A stretch of DNA of 64,000 bases from Betaproteobacteria bacterium. GTDB taxonomy: Bacteria > Pseudomonadota > Gammaproteobacteria > Burkholderiales > Rhodocyclaceae. The stretch lies in contig WRIU01000007.1 of the NCBI GenBank assembly GCA_009782565.1, positions 1 to 64,000 of the forward strand, in the 5' to 3' direction. The notes under the pieces are model-generated. The model saw only the letters and a list, made by a program, of their open reading frames with translations. It was not told where the DNA came from and made no database searches. Below, in pieces: positions 1 to 13,076 of this stretch. The position numbers were made by a program, and so were the translations under genes. Position 1 is the stretch's first letter. Each line of letters opens with the position of its first letter.

Positions 1-429
1 CAGTCCAAACACCAGGAGTGGATTGACGTGCTCCATTTCAACTACAAGGTCACGCAGTCTGCCGCGCTGGCTACAGGCGGTGGCGGCGGCGTCGGGAAAG
101 CCGATTTCCGCCCCCTGACGTTTTACCACTACATCGACATCGCTTCGCCCAACCTTCTCAAATACTGCGCGCTGGGCAAGCATATCCCCACCGTCGTCTT
201 GTCCGCGTGTAAGGCAGGCGGGGGCTCACAGGAATTTCTCAAAATTACGTTGCACGACGCACTCATCGTTGATGTTGGGCCTGATGGCTCCTCCGGGGGG
301 CAGACGACAGAACGCGTGTCTTTGGCTTATTCCAGGATCGACGTCGCAATCAAGGAGCAGAAAACGACGGGCGATTTGGGGGCGGAAGTGTGCGGGAATT
401 GGAACGTGAAGGAAAACAAGGAGTGTTGA
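1..429 (+). CDS. hcp: Type VI secretion Hcp tube protein (5' end outside window)
   Basis: The frame is open from base 1 to the TGA at 427-429, giving 142 visible residues. Hcp proteins are usually about 160-170 residues, so roughly the first 20 lie upstream. A GTG at 28 is in frame, but coding sequence continues before it, so it is not the start. Visible family features are the segment QSAALATGGGGGVGKADF, then FYHYIDIASPNLLKYCALGKH, and a late beta-strand stretch with ERVSLAYSRIDVAI, as in Hcp1-like hexameric rings. Hcp stacks into the tube fired by the type VI contractile machine and can carry effectors. No other T6SS gene is in the window, so whether it belongs to a full cluster or is an orphan hcp/effector locus cannot be told. 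Confidence 0.85.
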   Translation, partial: QSKHQEWIDVLHFNYKVTQSAALATGGGGGVGKADFRPLTFYHYIDIASPNLLKYCALGKHIPTVVLSACKAGGGSQEFLKITLHDALIVDVGPDGSSGGQTTERVSLAYSRIDVAIKEQKTTGDLGAEVCGNWNVKENKEC

Positions 430-639
430 CCCCGTGATTTGCTTGCGGCGGTGTCCACAAGCCCCACCCCCAGCATGAAGGTCTCGTAAGTTGAGGTGCA
501 CGGAGCAAAATCCATCGCAATCCTGATTCGTGGCAAATATTGGGTTTCGCAAGCTCTACCCATATATAGTCATGTGACCATGTGCGCTTCCGCCCTGAAC
601 AGGATCCATCACTACCACATCACCACGATCTAAAAGGGA
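430..639. other. Intergenic stretch without a recognisable gene
   Basis: About 210 bases between the hcp stop and the terminator of the convergent tRNA-Val/hupB unit. No coding frame with a ribosome binding site, no tRNA and no strong hairpin was found. Because hcp converges on the tRNA unit, the region may hold the hcp transcript end, but no clear terminator for the plus strand is visible apart from the palindrome at 640-669, which could act both ways. Confidence 0.5.
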
Positions 640-669
640 AAGGGCTTAGCGATTACTCACTAAGCCCTT
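640..669 (-). terminator. Rho-independent terminator after tRNA-Val
   Basis: A perfect 10-bp inverted repeat (640-649 and 660-669, arm AAGGGCTTAG) with a 10-base loop. Read on the minus strand it is followed by a T-rich run, and it starts only a few bases after the tRNA-Val CCA end. It therefore fits the end of the hupB/tRNA-Val transcript. Confidence 0.8.
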
Positions 670-676
670 GATTAAA

Positions 677-752
677 TGGTGGGTGCTGACGGGTTCGAAC
701 CGCCGACATTCGCCTTGTAAGGGCGACGCTCTACCAACTGAGCTAAGCACCC
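677..752 (-). tRNA. tRNA-Val (anticodon TAC)
   Basis: On the minus strand a full cloverleaf is visible. The acceptor arm GGGTGCT pairs with AGCACCC, followed by A and an encoded CCA. The D-arm contains AGCTCAGTTGGTAGAGC, the anticodon stem TCGCC/GGCGA encloses a loop with TAC, and the T-arm contains GGTTCGAACC. It lies 44 bp after hupB on the same strand and before a terminator, so it is probably co-transcribed with or processed from the hupB message. Confidence 0.95.
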
Positions 753-796
753 GCGCCAGGACAACGGGCGCTGTTTTTGCCGGAAAAGAAGGGACG

Positions 797-1069
797 TTAT
801 TGTACGGCTTCCTTCAAACCCTTGCCAGCCCTGAACCTCGGCGTTTTGGCAGCCGCAATCTTGATGGCTTTCCCTGTGCGTGGATTACGGCCCGTGCGTG
901 CAGCGCGTTCACCCACGTAGAAGGTTCCGAAACCCACGAGGGTGACGTCTTCTTCATTTTTGAGCGTAGCCATGATGGCAGCCGTGGTGGCATCGAGCAC
1001 CTTGCCCGCCATCGCTTTGGTTACTCCCGCCCGTGCGGCAATCGCGTCGATCAGTTCGGTTTTGTTCAT
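797..1069 (-). CDS. hupB: DNA-binding protein HU (beta type)
   Basis: A 90-residue protein, the standard HU length. It begins [18 protein letters not shown] and carries the conserved GFGTF segment and the DNA-intercalating arm with GRNPRTGK, ending [13 protein letters not shown] is a dimeric nucleoid protein that bends DNA. The ATG is preceded by GGAGG about 10 bases upstream. It follows lon on the same strand, an order (clpP-clpX-lon-hupB) common in proteobacteria, and precedes tRNA-Val. HU and IHF are related, but length and sequence favour HU over IHF. Confidence 0.97.
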   Translation of the reverse strand: MNKTELIDAIAARAGVTKAMAGKVLDATTAAIMATLKNEEDVTLVGFGTFYVGERAARTGRNPRTGKAIKIAAAKTPRFRAGKGLKEAVQ

Positions 1070-1138
1070 GCTTGCTTTCCCTCCTCTTCAGATAAACATG
1101 AAACCAGCCTTAGCGGGCCGGTCTCATCCCAAAAATGT

Positions 1139-3562
<2,424 letters not shown>

Positions 3563-3653
3563 TGTATGTTTTCCTCGAAAGAATCGTTCCCCATATGGGG
3601 CACGACTGTCGTTTATTCAAGCCACTTCAAGATAAGCGGCCTGCGGAACAGGT

Positions 3654-4928
3654 TCAGTTGGAACCGGACACTTTGGGCTGATCGGCATAGATCAGCAAGG
3701 GTTTGGAATTCTCCGTAATGGTGTTTTCGTCGATTACGACCTTGGACACGCTTTCCAGACTAGGCAGATCGTACATGATATCGAGCAGGGACATCTCCAG
3801 GATGGAACGTAGCCCCCGCGCACCGGTCTTGCGCTTGATCGCTTTTCTGGCAACCGCATGCAGCGCCGCTTGGCGGATCTCGAGTTCGACGCCTTCCATC
3901 GCGAAAAGTTTCTGGTATTGCTTGACTAGCGCGTTCTTCGGCTCGATGAGTATCTGGATGAGCGCGTCTTCGTCAAGCTCATGCAGGGATGCCACCACAG
4001 GCAAGCGCCCGATGAGTTCGGGGATGAGGCCGAACTTGATGAGGTCTTCCGGTTCGACCTGGCCGAACGTCTCGGTAATACTGTGGCTCTCGCCGCTCTT
4101 GACCTCCGCACCGAAGCCGATCCCGCCCTTGTCGGTGCGGTTGATGATGATTTTTTCCAGGCCGTCGAACGCGCCGCCGCAGATGAACAGGACGTTGGTC
4201 GTGTCGACCTGGATGAAATCCTGATTGGGATGCTTGCGCCCGCCCTGCGGCGGAATGGAGGCAATCGTGCCTTCAACGAGTTTCAGAAGTGCCTGTTGCA
4301 CACCCTCGCCAGACACGTCACGGGTGATCGAAGGGTTGTCGGACTTGCGGGAAATTTTGTCTATTTCGTCGATATAGACGATGCCTTGCTGTGCCTTTTC
4401 AACATCGTAGTCACACTTCTGGAGGAGTTTCTGGATGATGTTCTCAACATCCTCGCCCACGTAGCCAGCCTCGGTAAGCGTGGTGGCATCGGCCATGATG
4501 AAGGGCACGTTCAGGAGCCGCGCCAGCGTTTGCGCCAGCAAAGTCTTACCGGAGCCGGTTGGGCCGATCAGCAGGATATTGCTTTTGGAAAGCTCCACGT
4601 CATCGACGATATTGCCCAAGTGGCGCAGACGTTTGTAATGGTTATAGACCGCTACCGACAGGTTGCGCTTGGCCTGCTTCTGCCCGATCACGTACTGATC
4701 GAGGATGGAGCAGATTTCATGGGGCGTGGGCAACTGCCCGCGGATATTCTCAATGCCCAGCCCGTCGGCAACTTCCTCACGGATGATGTCGTTGCACAGG
4801 CCGATACATTCGTCGCAGATGAAAACGGACGGTCCGGCAATCAGCTTGCGGACTTCGTGCTGGCTTTTGCCGCAAAATGAGCAGTAGAGCAGCTTTTCGC
4901 CATCCGCGCCCGTCTTTTTGTCCGGCAT
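3654..4928 (-). CDS. clpX: ClpXP protease ATPase subunit ClpX
   Basis: 424 residues with the ClpX layout. An N-terminal C4 zinc-binding domain has Cys16, Cys19, Cys38 and Cys41 (CSFC and CDEC). The AAA+ core has Walker A GPTGSGKT and Walker B VYIDEIDK, then the sensor segment [10 protein letters not shown]. ClpX is the unfoldase that feeds tagged substrates to ClpP. A GAGGAGAG ribosome site precedes the ATG. It begins 24 bp after the clpP stop, so clpP and clpX are surely one transcript, with lon next. Confidence 0.98.
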   Translation of the reverse strand: MPDKKTGADGEKLLYCSFCGKSQHEVRKLIAGPSVFICDECIGLCNDIIREEVADGLGIENIRGQLPTPHEICSILDQYVIGQKQAKRNLSVAVYNHYKRLRHLGNIVDDVELSKSNILLIGPTGSGKTLLAQTLARLLNVPFIMADATTLTEAGYVGEDVENIIQKLLQKCDYDVEKAQQGIVYIDEIDKISRKSDNPSITRDVSGEGVQQALLKLVEGTIASIPPQGGRKHPNQDFIQVDTTNVLFICGGAFDGLEKIIINRTDKGGIGFGAEVKSGESHSITETFGQVEPEDLIKFGLIPELIGRLPVVASLHELDEDALIQILIEPKNALVKQYQKLFAMEGVELEIRQAALHAVARKAIKRKTGARGLRSILEMSLLDIMYDLPSLESVSKVVIDENTITENSKPLLIYADQPKVSGSN

Positions 4929-4952
4929 GGTCGTTCTCTCCTCGTCGTCAGG

Positions 4953-5597
4953 TCAGATGTCGCCGCGCACCGTCATCACCTTGTCGATGAGACCGTACTC
5001 CATCGCCGCAGACGCAGACAGGAAATTATCCCGATCAGTATCTTTTTCGATTTGTTCAACCGGCTTACCTGTGTGCTTTGACAGCATTTCGTTGAGACGG
5101 GAACGCAGAAAAAGTATTTCTCGCGCATGAATTTCGACGTCAGAGGCCTGTCCCTGGAAACCGCCCAAGGGCTGGTGGATCATCACCCTGGAACTCGGCA
5201 AACAGAAACGCTTGCCTTTCGCTCCGGCCGCGAGCAGGAAAGCCCCCATGCTCGCCGCCTGTCCGATGCACAAGGTGCTCACGTCGGGTTTGATGAACTG
5301 CATGGTGTCGTAGATTGCCAACCCCGCTGTGACCGCGCCTCCGGGGGAATTGATATAGAAGTGAATGTCCTTGTCCGGGTTTTCGGACTCGAGAAAAAGC
5401 AACTGCGCCACAATCAGGTTGGCCGTGGCATCCGTGACGGGGCCGACGAGAAACACGATCCGCTCCTTGAGCAGGCGCGAATAAATATCGTAGGCGCGCT
5501 CGCCCCGGCCGCTTTGCTCGATGACCATCGGCACCAGACCAAGGCCCACCGGGTTCCAGCCGTCCTGCGCGGAGTTTCCGCTTCCGTTTGCGTTCAT
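4953..5597 (-). CDS. clpP: ClpP serine protease subunit
   Basis: 214 residues, normal for ClpP including a short propeptide. The catalytic Ser is residue 116 in GQAASMGAF and the His is residue 141 in [10 protein letters not shown]. The Asp lies near residue 190 in the DRDNFLSA segment. ClpP forms the barrel degraded into by ClpX or ClpA. The gene lies between tig (23 bp upstream) and clpX (24 bp downstream), the classic tig-clpP-clpX order. No second clpP copy is present. Confidence 0.98.
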   Translation of the reverse strand: MNANGSGNSAQDGWNPVGLGLVPMVIEQSGRGERAYDIYSRLLKERIVFLVGPVTDATANLIVAQLLFLESENPDKDIHFYINSPGGAVTAGLAIYDTMQFIKPDVSTLCIGQAASMGAFLLAAGAKGKRFCLPSSRVMIHQPLGGFQGQASDVEIHAREILFLRSRLNEMLSKHTGKPVEQIEKDTDRDNFLSASAAMEYGLIDKVMTVRGDI

Positions 5598-5620
5598 CGT
5601 TCGCCCCGTTTCCGTGCAGC

Positions 5621-6934
5621 TTACGCAGCCGCCGCGTTGTTGCCCATCAGATCATCAAAGGAAACTGCCTTGTCGTTGGTCTTGACCTTGGTGCAGATCC
5701 ACTCCACGACATTATCCTCTGTCACGACCGCCTCCGCCCCGGTCAAACGTTCAGGTTGGGCATAATACCAACGGATCAGTTCCGAAGGGTCTTCGTAGCT
5801 CTCCGCCATTTCCTGTATCAGGGCACGCGTCTGCTCTGGCTTGGCGCGCAGATCGTTATCCTTGATCAGTTCGGCCATGATGAGGCCGAGCTTTACGCGC
5901 CGCGTTGCCCGGTCGGTAAACCACCCCGGTTCCACCGGTATCTTTTTGGCTCCCATGCCGCGCGTTTCGAGTTCGCGGCGGGCATTTTCGGCCAGTTGTT
6001 CCGACTCGGAGAGCACCAGCGCCTTGGGCGCTTCGATCGGCGTAACGGCAAGCAGGGCGTCCAATGCCTGATCCTTTACCCTTGCCTGGATGCGCTGTTT
6101 GACTTCGCGCGTGAGGTTGTCCTTTATTTCCTGGCGCAGTTTGGCAATGTCGCCATCGGCCACGCCGAGCGCCTTGGCAAAATCGGAGTCGACTTCCGGC
6201 AACATCGGCGCTTCGACCTTTTTCACCGCCACTTCAAACTGTACCGTCTGTCCGGCCATATTCTTGGCGTGATAATCCTCCGGGAACGTCAGGTCGAAGG
6301 TCTTGCCCTCGCCCGCCTTGAGACCCGTCACATTCGCGTCGAAATCTTTCAGCATCGAACCCGCACCGAGCACAAACGGGAAATCCTCCGCCTGCCCCCC
6401 CTCGAACGGCACACCGTCCTTGCGTCCGGTAAAGTCGATCAACACCTTATCGCCACTGGCGGCTGCACGGTCAGTTTCATCGAAACGGGTACGCTGCTTG
6501 CGTAAGACTTCAAGCGTTTTATCGACCTCGGCCTCACCCACTTCCAACACCGGGCGCTCAATCTCATGTCCGGACAGATCGCCGACTACGACTTCCGGAT
6601 AGACCTCGAACACGGCGCTGAACTCCAGCGACCCTTCCGCAGCGGCTTCTTTCGGTTCGATCCGGGGATTGCCGGCCACACGCAGGTTCTGGGCGCGCAC
6701 CGCTTCGCCAAAGGCTTTTCCCACGGCAGCCTCGACGGCTTCGGAACGAGCTTGCAGCTCGTAAGCTTGTGTCACGATCTTGAACGGCACCTTGCCTGGG
6801 CGAAAGCCCGGCATTTTCACCGTGCGGGAAAGCTTTTTGAGGCGGGACTCGACATCCTTGTCGATGTCCGCCAGGGTAACGGACATGTCGATGCGGCGCT
6901 CCAGCGCGTTCGCGGTTTCCTGATTGGTTTGCAT
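5621..6934 (-). CDS. tig: Trigger factor, ribosome-associated chaperone
   Basis: 437 residues, usual length 430-450. The N-terminal ribosome-binding domain shows the signature PGFRPGKVP (about residues 43-51). A central FKBP-type peptidyl-prolyl isomerase domain (about 150-245) includes [19 protein letters not shown]. The helical C-terminal chaperone domain follows. The start [14 protein letters not shown] matches the family N-terminus. Trigger factor meets nascent chains at the ribosome exit. It heads the tig-clpP-clpX block. The promoter should lie in 6935-7122, which it shares with the divergent nnr gene. Confidence 0.97.
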   Translation of the reverse strand: MQTNQETANALERRIDMSVTLADIDKDVESRLKKLSRTVKMPGFRPGKVPFKIVTQAYELQARSEAVEAAVGKAFGEAVRAQNLRVAGNPRIEPKEAAAEGSLEFSAVFEVYPEVVVGDLSGHEIERPVLEVGEAEVDKTLEVLRKQRTRFDETDRAAASGDKVLIDFTGRKDGVPFEGGQAEDFPFVLGAGSMLKDFDANVTGLKAGEGKTFDLTFPEDYHAKNMAGQTVQFEVAVKKVEAPMLPEVDSDFAKALGVADGDIAKLRQEIKDNLTREVKQRIQARVKDQALDALLAVTPIEAPKALVLSESEQLAENARRELETRGMGAKKIPVEPGWFTDRATRRVKLGLIMAELIKDNDLRAKPEQTRALIQEMAESYEDPSELIRWYYAQPERLTGAEAVVTEDNVVEWICTKVKTNDKAVSFDDLMGNNAAAA

Positions 6935-7122
6935 GCAAACGATCCTGATGAGAAGTAGAAGTCAAGACAAATGATGCCAGCACGGCTTCATCGGCAAAGC
7001 GAAACCGGCATTCTATACCGGGTTGGGGGCTGTCTCCAGATTCAATTCGGTATTTGGTAGCATTAGCATCGGAACATGTACCGAGCTTTCCCCCCGCCAC
7101 CCTTCATTCAAGCCAGCCTACT

Positions 7123-8631
7123 ATGTCCGCTACACCTGTCTATTTCGTCCGGGACATCCGCGAGATCGAGCGCCAATGTCTCCCCGACGCCCGCCCGTCT
7201 CTGATGGAACGCGCTGGTTGCGCGGCCGCCGAAGACGCCACCCGGCTGATCGCGCCCTGGCCCGGCCCCGTGCTTGTCGTCTGCGGGCCGGGCAATAACG
7301 GCGGCGACGGCTTGGTGCTGGCGCGCGAATTGCGCCGGAGCGGGCGCGAGACGGTCGTCGTTTTCGCCGGGGATTTCACGCGGCTGCCCAAAGATGCCGC
7401 GCGCGCCCATGCCAGTTTTCTTCGTGCTGGCGGTAAAACCCTTGCCGATTTGCCCTCCATGCCGGAAGGCGGCTGGGCACTGATCGTCGACGCCTTGTTC
7501 GGCATCGGCCTGGAACGCCCCATCGAAGGCCAAATCCGCGAATGGATCGACGCCCTCAACGCATTGCCCGTCCCACGGCTGGCCATCGACATCCCCAGCG
7601 GGCTGGATGCCGATACGGGCCGCGTACTCGGCGCATGCTTGCGCGCCACCCACACCACAACCTTCATCGCTCTCAAACCCGGCCTACTGACGCTCGACGG
7701 CCCGGATTACTGCGGGGAAATTTCGCTTCAGCCCCTTGGAATCGAAGCTGCCGACCATGTGCCGCCCGCCGGGCATTGCGTCGATAAGCGCCTCTTCGCG
7801 GAGCACCTCGCCCCACGGCACCTCAACACGCACAAGGGCGTATACGGCGACGCCTGCGTCCTTGGCGGCGCACCCGGTATGTCCGGGGCGACCCTGCTGG
7901 CGGCGCGCGCTGCCCTGTGGCTAGGCGCAGGCCGTGTCTATGCTTGCCTGCTCGGCCCCAGCGCGCCCAGCATCGACCCTGAACAACCCGAACTGATGCT
8001 GCGCTCGGCTGACCGGATGCCGGAACATCCGAGCGCCATTGCCATCGGCCCTGGGCTAGGAATCTCCGATGAAGCCAAACGTCTGCTGAAAACGATCATT
8101 CCCCGCAACATTCCCCTGTTGCTCGATGCCGACGCGCTCAACATCCTCAGTCTCCGCCCTACCCTGGCAAACATGCTCAAAGCGCGGCAAGCCCCAACAT
8201 TGCTCACGCCCCACCCCGCCGAGGCCGGACGGCTGCTCGGCGTGAGTACTGGCGAAGTTCAAGCCAACCGTGTTGCCGCCGCCATCGAGATCGCGCACAA
8301 CTATCGCGCCTTCACTGCGCTCAAAGGCTGCGGCACCGTCATCGCGACACCCGACGGGCACTGGTTCATCAACACCACCGGCAATCCCGGCATGGCAAGC
8401 GCGGGGATGGGCGATGTTCTGAGCGGCCTTGCCCTCGCCCTGCTCGCGCAGGGTTGGCCCGCCGAAGAGGCACTGCTCTGTGCCGTCCATCTGCACGGCG
8501 CGGCCGCCGACCAACTTGTCGCCGATGGCATCGGGCCGGTCGGCCTCACGGCAGGCGAAATTCTTGCCGCCGCGCGAGAGCTATTCAACGTCTGGCTCAA
8601 AACACCGCTATCAGCGGCCATGCACGCATAA
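7123..8631 (+). CDS. nnr: Bifunctional NAD(P)H-hydrate epimerase / ADP-dependent dehydratase
   Basis: 502 residues with two domains. The N-terminal YjeF_N epimerase (about 1-215) has GPGNNGGDG and the PSGLDADTG segment. The C-terminal ribokinase-like dehydratase (about 230-495) has the ADP-site motif GNPGMASAGMGDVLSG. Together they repair hydrated NADH and NADPH. I chose the ATG at 7123 because SATPVYFVRDIREIERQ matches the family start; an in-frame start at 7054 would add 23 unrelated residues. It is divergent from tig and converges on the glycosyltransferase that follows, with 12 bases between the stops. Confidence 0.95.
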   Translation: MSATPVYFVRDIREIERQCLPDARPSLMERAGCAAAEDATRLIAPWPGPVLVVCGPGNNGGDGLVLARELRRSGRETVVVFAGDFTRLPKDAARAHASFLRAGGKTLADLPSMPEGGWALIVDALFGIGLERPIEGQIREWIDALNALPVPRLAIDIPSGLDADTGRVLGACLRATHTTTFIALKPGLLTLDGPDYCGEISLQPLGIEAADHVPPAGHCVDKRLFAEHLAPRHLNTHKGVYGDACVLGGAPGMSGATLLAARAALWLGAGRVYACLLGPSAPSIDPEQPELMLRSADRMPEHPSAIAIGPGLGISDEAKRLLKTIIPRNIPLLLDADALNILSLRPTLANMLKARQAPTLLTPHPAEAGRLLGVSTGEVQANRVAAAIEIAHNYRAFTALKGCGTVIATPDGHWFINTTGNPGMASAGMGDVLSGLALALLAQGWPAEEALLCAVHLHGAAADQLVADGIGPVGLTAGEILAAARELFNVWLKTPLSAAMHA

Positions 8632-8643
8632 CCCCGAACACCG

Positions 8644-9588
8644 TTACCCGGCGGGTGCCCTTGTTTTGCGAATACCCTTCTCCCGGCTTTGGGCATTCCC
8701 GCCCCTGCCCTTGGGAGAGCCTTTCCCAGCCTTGGGCGGGCTCCCTCCTTCCGGAACGGCAGGGCTTGCGCCCGCCCCGCTGCCGGGGTGGAAACGGCGG
8801 GAAAGCAGACCTGAGTAACGAGAAAACGAACCGGAATGCCGGAAAAGCAGATTCGGAAAGCGGCGAACCATGCCGAAAAAAAGCCTCATGTGCATGGCCA
8901 GGATAAGCAGGTTGTCGCGAACGATCCGGAAATGCGAAACCCCGCCAAGCGGATAACGAATCGCCACCGGCAAATTGACGAAAGGCGCCCCGCCCCAATC
9001 CAGGCGCACTGCGGCCTCGGTATCGAAATCCATGCGCCGGGCCTGTGTCATCGCGGGCAGGATGCCTTTCAGCGCCGCGAGCGGGTACAAGCGGAAACCG
9101 CACATCGGGCCGGCAACGCGCCTCGACAGCGTATTGATCCATACCATCACGAGAGCCAAACGGCTTCCGTAAAGCCGCACACGGGGAACCATCGCGTCGT
9201 AGAGCGGGTATCCGGCAATGACGGCATCGGGATTTTGCGCCGAAGCGTCCAGGAACCTGGGCACGACTTCCAGCCCATGCTGCCCATCGGCATCCACCTG
9301 CAAGACATGGCTGGCCCCATACGAATACGCGCTACGGAACCCCGTCATCACCGCAGCGCCCTTGCCACGGTTCTTCGGAAGGCGCACGAGCTTTACCGGC
9401 GGCCCGAAGGCCGACTTCTCGGAAACAATCGCGTCCAACATTCGAGCCGTAAACGTGTCACTGCCGTCATCGACCAAAATGACCGGCAAACCATAGCCGC
9501 GCAGCGTAGCAACGACATCTCCTACGGTTTCGCCGTGGTTATAGACGGGAATAACAGCGACTGTCTTGTTTTTTCTGATACTTTCCAT
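8644..9588 (-). CDS. GT2-family glycosyltransferase (dolichol-phosphate-mannose-synthase-like)
   Basis: From the ATG at 9588 the protein is 314 residues. It opens MESIRKNKTVAVIPVYNHG and has the GT-A motifs VILVDDGSD and VDADGQHG, then CGFRLYPL typical of prokaryotic DPM/DPG-synthase-like enzymes. An upstream in-frame ATG at 9639 would add 17 residues; neither start has a clear ribosome site. After about residue 265 the protein loses family resemblance. It becomes a Pro/Gly/Ser/Lys-rich tail of some 50 residues encoded by a GC-rich low-complexity stretch (8644-8800). The sugar donor and acceptor are unknown; it probably acts at the inner membrane face. Confidence 0.8.
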   Translation of the reverse strand: MESIRKNKTVAVIPVYNHGETVGDVVATLRGYGLPVILVDDGSDTFTARMLDAIVSEKSAFGPPVKLVRLPKNRGKGAAVMTGFRSAYSYGASHVLQVDADGQHGLEVVPRFLDASAQNPDAVIAGYPLYDAMVPRVRLYGSRLALVMVWINTLSRRVAGPMCGFRLYPLAALKGILPAMTQARRMDFDTEAAVRLDWGGAPFVNLPVAIRYPLGGVSHFRIVRDNLLILAMHMRLFFGMVRRFPNLLFRHSGSFSRYSGLLSRRFHPGSGAGASPAVPEGGSPPKAGKGSPKGRGGNAQSREKGIRKTRAPAG

Positions 9589-9723
9589 AGATGCCAATAC
9601 ATCAAAGTACAGGGATTCTGTCAGAGCGGCATCTGACACGCAAGGCAGGAGCGTACCTTATTGATTTGAGATGTTTTTTGTGTGTTATTATTAAATATTT
9701 TAGTCAGAATCTCATCGACTGCT

Positions 9724-10230
9724 ATGGAACCTCGCCCTTCCCCCCGGCTTTTGTGCCATCCCGTTCATCTGATCTCACTCGGCTTCGGCTCCGGCCTGTC
9801 GCCGTTTGCGCCTGGTACGATGGGCACATTGGCGGCCTGGTTGCTCTATCCGCTGCTGTGCGCTCTGCTGCCGGATACGACGAGCTTCCTGGTGTTGCTT
9901 ATCGTCTGTTTCGTCGCTGGCATTTTTGCGACACATCACACCGGCAAAGTACTCGGCGTCCCCGACCATGGGGCGATCGTCTGGGACGAAATGGTGGCGA
10001 TGTGGCTCGTGCTCCTCTTCACGCCCTCTGGAATCATCTGGCAAGCCATCGCGGTAGCGCTCTTCCGCCTGTTCGATATCCTCAAACCGCCGCCGATCCG
10101 ACAAGCGGACAGCCATTTCAAGAACGGTTTCGGCGTCATGTTCGACGACCTGCTCGCTGCCGCCTACGCCCTGCTGGCGCTGGCCGCGCTCAAATACCTC
10201 TACGCCCTGCTGCCCGGAGCCGGAGCCTAA
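9724..10230 (+). CDS. pgpA: Phosphatidylglycerophosphatase A
   Basis: 168 residues from the ATG at 9724, the typical PgpA size; an upstream ATG at 9682 would add 14 non-conserved residues. Family signatures are GFGSGLSPFAPGTMGTLAAW near the N-terminus and VPDHGAIVWDEMVAMW. Three to four membrane segments are predicted. PgpA removes the phosphate from phosphatidylglycerophosphate to give phosphatidylglycerol. It is followed after 3 bp by pncC on the same strand, so the two form an operon. Confidence 0.95.
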   Translation: MEPRPSPRLLCHPVHLISLGFGSGLSPFAPGTMGTLAAWLLYPLLCALLPDTTSFLVLLIVCFVAGIFATHHTGKVLGVPDHGAIVWDEMVAMWLVLLFTPSGIIWQAIAVALFRLFDILKPPPIRQADSHFKNGFGVMFDDLLAAAYALLALAALKYLYALLPGAGA

Positions 10231-10233
10231 AGC

Positions 10234-10737
10234 GTGGATCGGGGGCTCGGAGAACTCTCCTCCCTCCTGGGGCAGACGCTGGCCGCGCGGGGCTGGAGGC
10301 TTGCCACGGCGGAATCCTGCTCCGGCGGGCTACTCGCCGGGGCCGTCACGGCCACTCCGGGCAGTTCAGCCTGGTTTGAGCGCGGTTTCGTGACCTACTC
10401 CAACGAATCCAAAGCAGAACTCCTAGGGGTCGACCTTGCAACGCTCGCCCGTTACGGCGCGGTAAGCGAGGAGACCGCGCGCGAAATGGCCGACGGGGCT
10501 ATCAATCACAGCCATGCCGACGTGGCGATAGCCATTACGGGCATTGCCGGGCCAGACAGCGGCAGCACCACCAAACCCGTAGGCACGGTATGGCTGGCCT
10601 GGCGAAAGCGGCACGGCAACGGCGGCGCGCAAACCCACTGTTTTCCCGGCGACCGCGAAGCCATCCGCCTCCGCGTTGTCACGGCCGCGCTGGAACGCCT
10701 GATCGCGCTGGCCGAAGCTGGAGAGGGTTTGCAGTAA
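10234..10737 (+). CDS. pncC: Nicotinamide-nucleotide amidohydrolase PncC (CinA C-terminal domain)
   Basis: 167 residues starting with GTG at 10234, three bases after the pgpA stop. It corresponds to the stand-alone CinA C-terminal domain, with the motifs ATAESCSGGLLAG, RGFVTYSNESKAELLGV, and ITGIAGPDSG near residue 110. The enzyme deamidates nicotinamide mononucleotide to recycle the pyridine ring. Overlapping-style spacing with pgpA indicates translational coupling. The start codon assignment rests on this spacing and on family length. Confidence 0.93.
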   Translation: MDRGLGELSSLLGQTLAARGWRLATAESCSGGLLAGAVTATPGSSAWFERGFVTYSNESKAELLGVDLATLARYGAVSEETAREMADGAINHSHADVAIAITGIAGPDSGSTTKPVGTVWLAWRKRHGNGGAQTHCFPGDREAIRLRVVTAALERLIALAEAGEGLQ

Positions 10738-10745
10738 CGAGCGGC

Positions 10746-11063
10746 TTACACCGCGAACACCTGTTTCACCCGCAACGTCTCATCGCGTTCGATCAGCCCG
10801 ATCAGGCGGTCGATGTTGGGATGCTTGCCGGGATTCAAACGCGCTTCCTCACTGTGCTCGCCGTAGAGTTCCAGCCCTTTTTTCGCGGCCTCGGGCGTAA
10901 TCGCGCCATAGAGTTGTGCAAGGTGGTTGTAAATGGCAAGGGAGCCCGCCTGACCGTGCTTGTTTTCTATCGTGGCCGCCAGCATGCCGTCGGCAGCGAA
11001 TAGATTCATCGCTGCCAGATGCGAGATACCAGGCAGGCTCTTGAGCGTCTCGGCAAAAGTCAT
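10746..11063 (-). CDS. Small conserved protein, DUF2322-like
   Basis: 105 residues from the ATG at 11063, which has AAGGG about 10 bases upstream; a TTG five codons earlier overlaps the purB stop and is less likely. The sequence TFAETLKSLPGISHLAAMNLF, the IENKHGQAGSL segment and NPGKHPNIDRLIGLI resemble, from memory, the uncharacterised DUF2322 family of betaproteobacteria and Neisseria. No transmembrane helix or catalytic motif is evident. It follows purB closely on the same strand (11 bp gap) and is probably co-transcribed. Function unknown. Confidence 0.7.
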   Translation of the reverse strand: MTFAETLKSLPGISHLAAMNLFAADGMLAATIENKHGQAGSLAIYNHLAQLYGAITPEAAKKGLELYGEHSEEARLNPGKHPNIDRLIGLIERDETLRVKQVFAV

Positions 11064-11074
11064 CGGGCTGCCCT

Positions 11075-12472
<1,398 letters not shown>

Positions 12473-12519
12473 TTACTTCTTCGGCCTATCTCAAGCCTTA
12501 TCGGGTATTACACAGACCG

Positions 12520-13026
12520 TCAGACGAGCGAGCGGCCGGAAACAATCGCGGCGGCATCCTTTTCGCTGATCCGTACCGTGGCGTTACGAATGACGTGCAC
12601 CACCAGCCACTCTTGCAAGCGTTCCCCGCTATCGCCCTCGAAATGGATGATGCGGCAGCCCGCAGAGAGGGCGTCTCTGCCGAACACGCTGGCCACTTCG
12701 GCGCGCCCTTGGATGGTATCGGGCATACCCTCGCGTTGCAGGATGAAATCAAACTGCGCGCCGGGAACGAGCGCCGGGGACGTGGGCAACGCAAAGCCCT
12801 TGAGAGAGAGATCGTTGAGCGCCAGTCGCTCTTCCCCGATCAAGGCCCAGAAACACGGCTCGCCATCCAGCCTGGCTATGAAACGCTGATGAATGCGGCG
12901 CTCGTCTGAACCGCTGGCGTCCGACGTTCCCCCGCCTTCCGGTCTGCCCGGCGTTGCCGCCTCATCGCCCTCCAGAGGCTGGCGAGAAAAAAAGGCCGTC
13001 ATGAACGAAGGAAACTTGTATGGCAT
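12520..13026 (-). CDS. PilZ-domain-like protein
   Basis: 168 residues. After a poorly conserved, Gly/Ser-rich N-terminus (1-45), the segment ERRIHQRFIARLDG resembles the start of a PilZ domain. LNDLSLKGFAL matches the D/NxSxxG beta-turn that follows the c-di-GMP-binding arginines. The remaining strands (FDFILQREGM, GRAEVASVF, AGCRIIHFEGD) fit the barrel. PilZ proteins bind cyclic di-GMP. The RxxxR motif is only loosely present, so ligand binding is uncertain. A second in-frame ATG at 13002 is possible. It lies 50 bp after dsbA on the same strand, perhaps in the same transcript. The HD-GYP phosphodiesterase at 55.4 kb would be a c-di-GMP partner in the same genome. Confidence 0.6.
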   Translation of the reverse strand: MPYKFPSFMTAFFSRQPLEGDEAATPGRPEGGGTSDASGSDERRIHQRFIARLDGEPCFWALIGEERLALNDLSLKGFALPTSPALVPGAQFDFILQREGMPDTIQGRAEVASVFGRDALSAGCRIIHFEGDSGERLQEWLVVHVIRNATVRISEKDAAAIVSGRSLV

Positions 13027-13076
13027 GGAGCAGTTACATATTCAGAAAACAAGAAGCCAAAAACGCGCCGCCTTGT

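Noticed and set aside
28-429. GTG at 28 as the start of hcp
   Set aside because: The frame is open to base 1 and the upstream residues continue the Hcp fold, so the gene is cut by the window edge.
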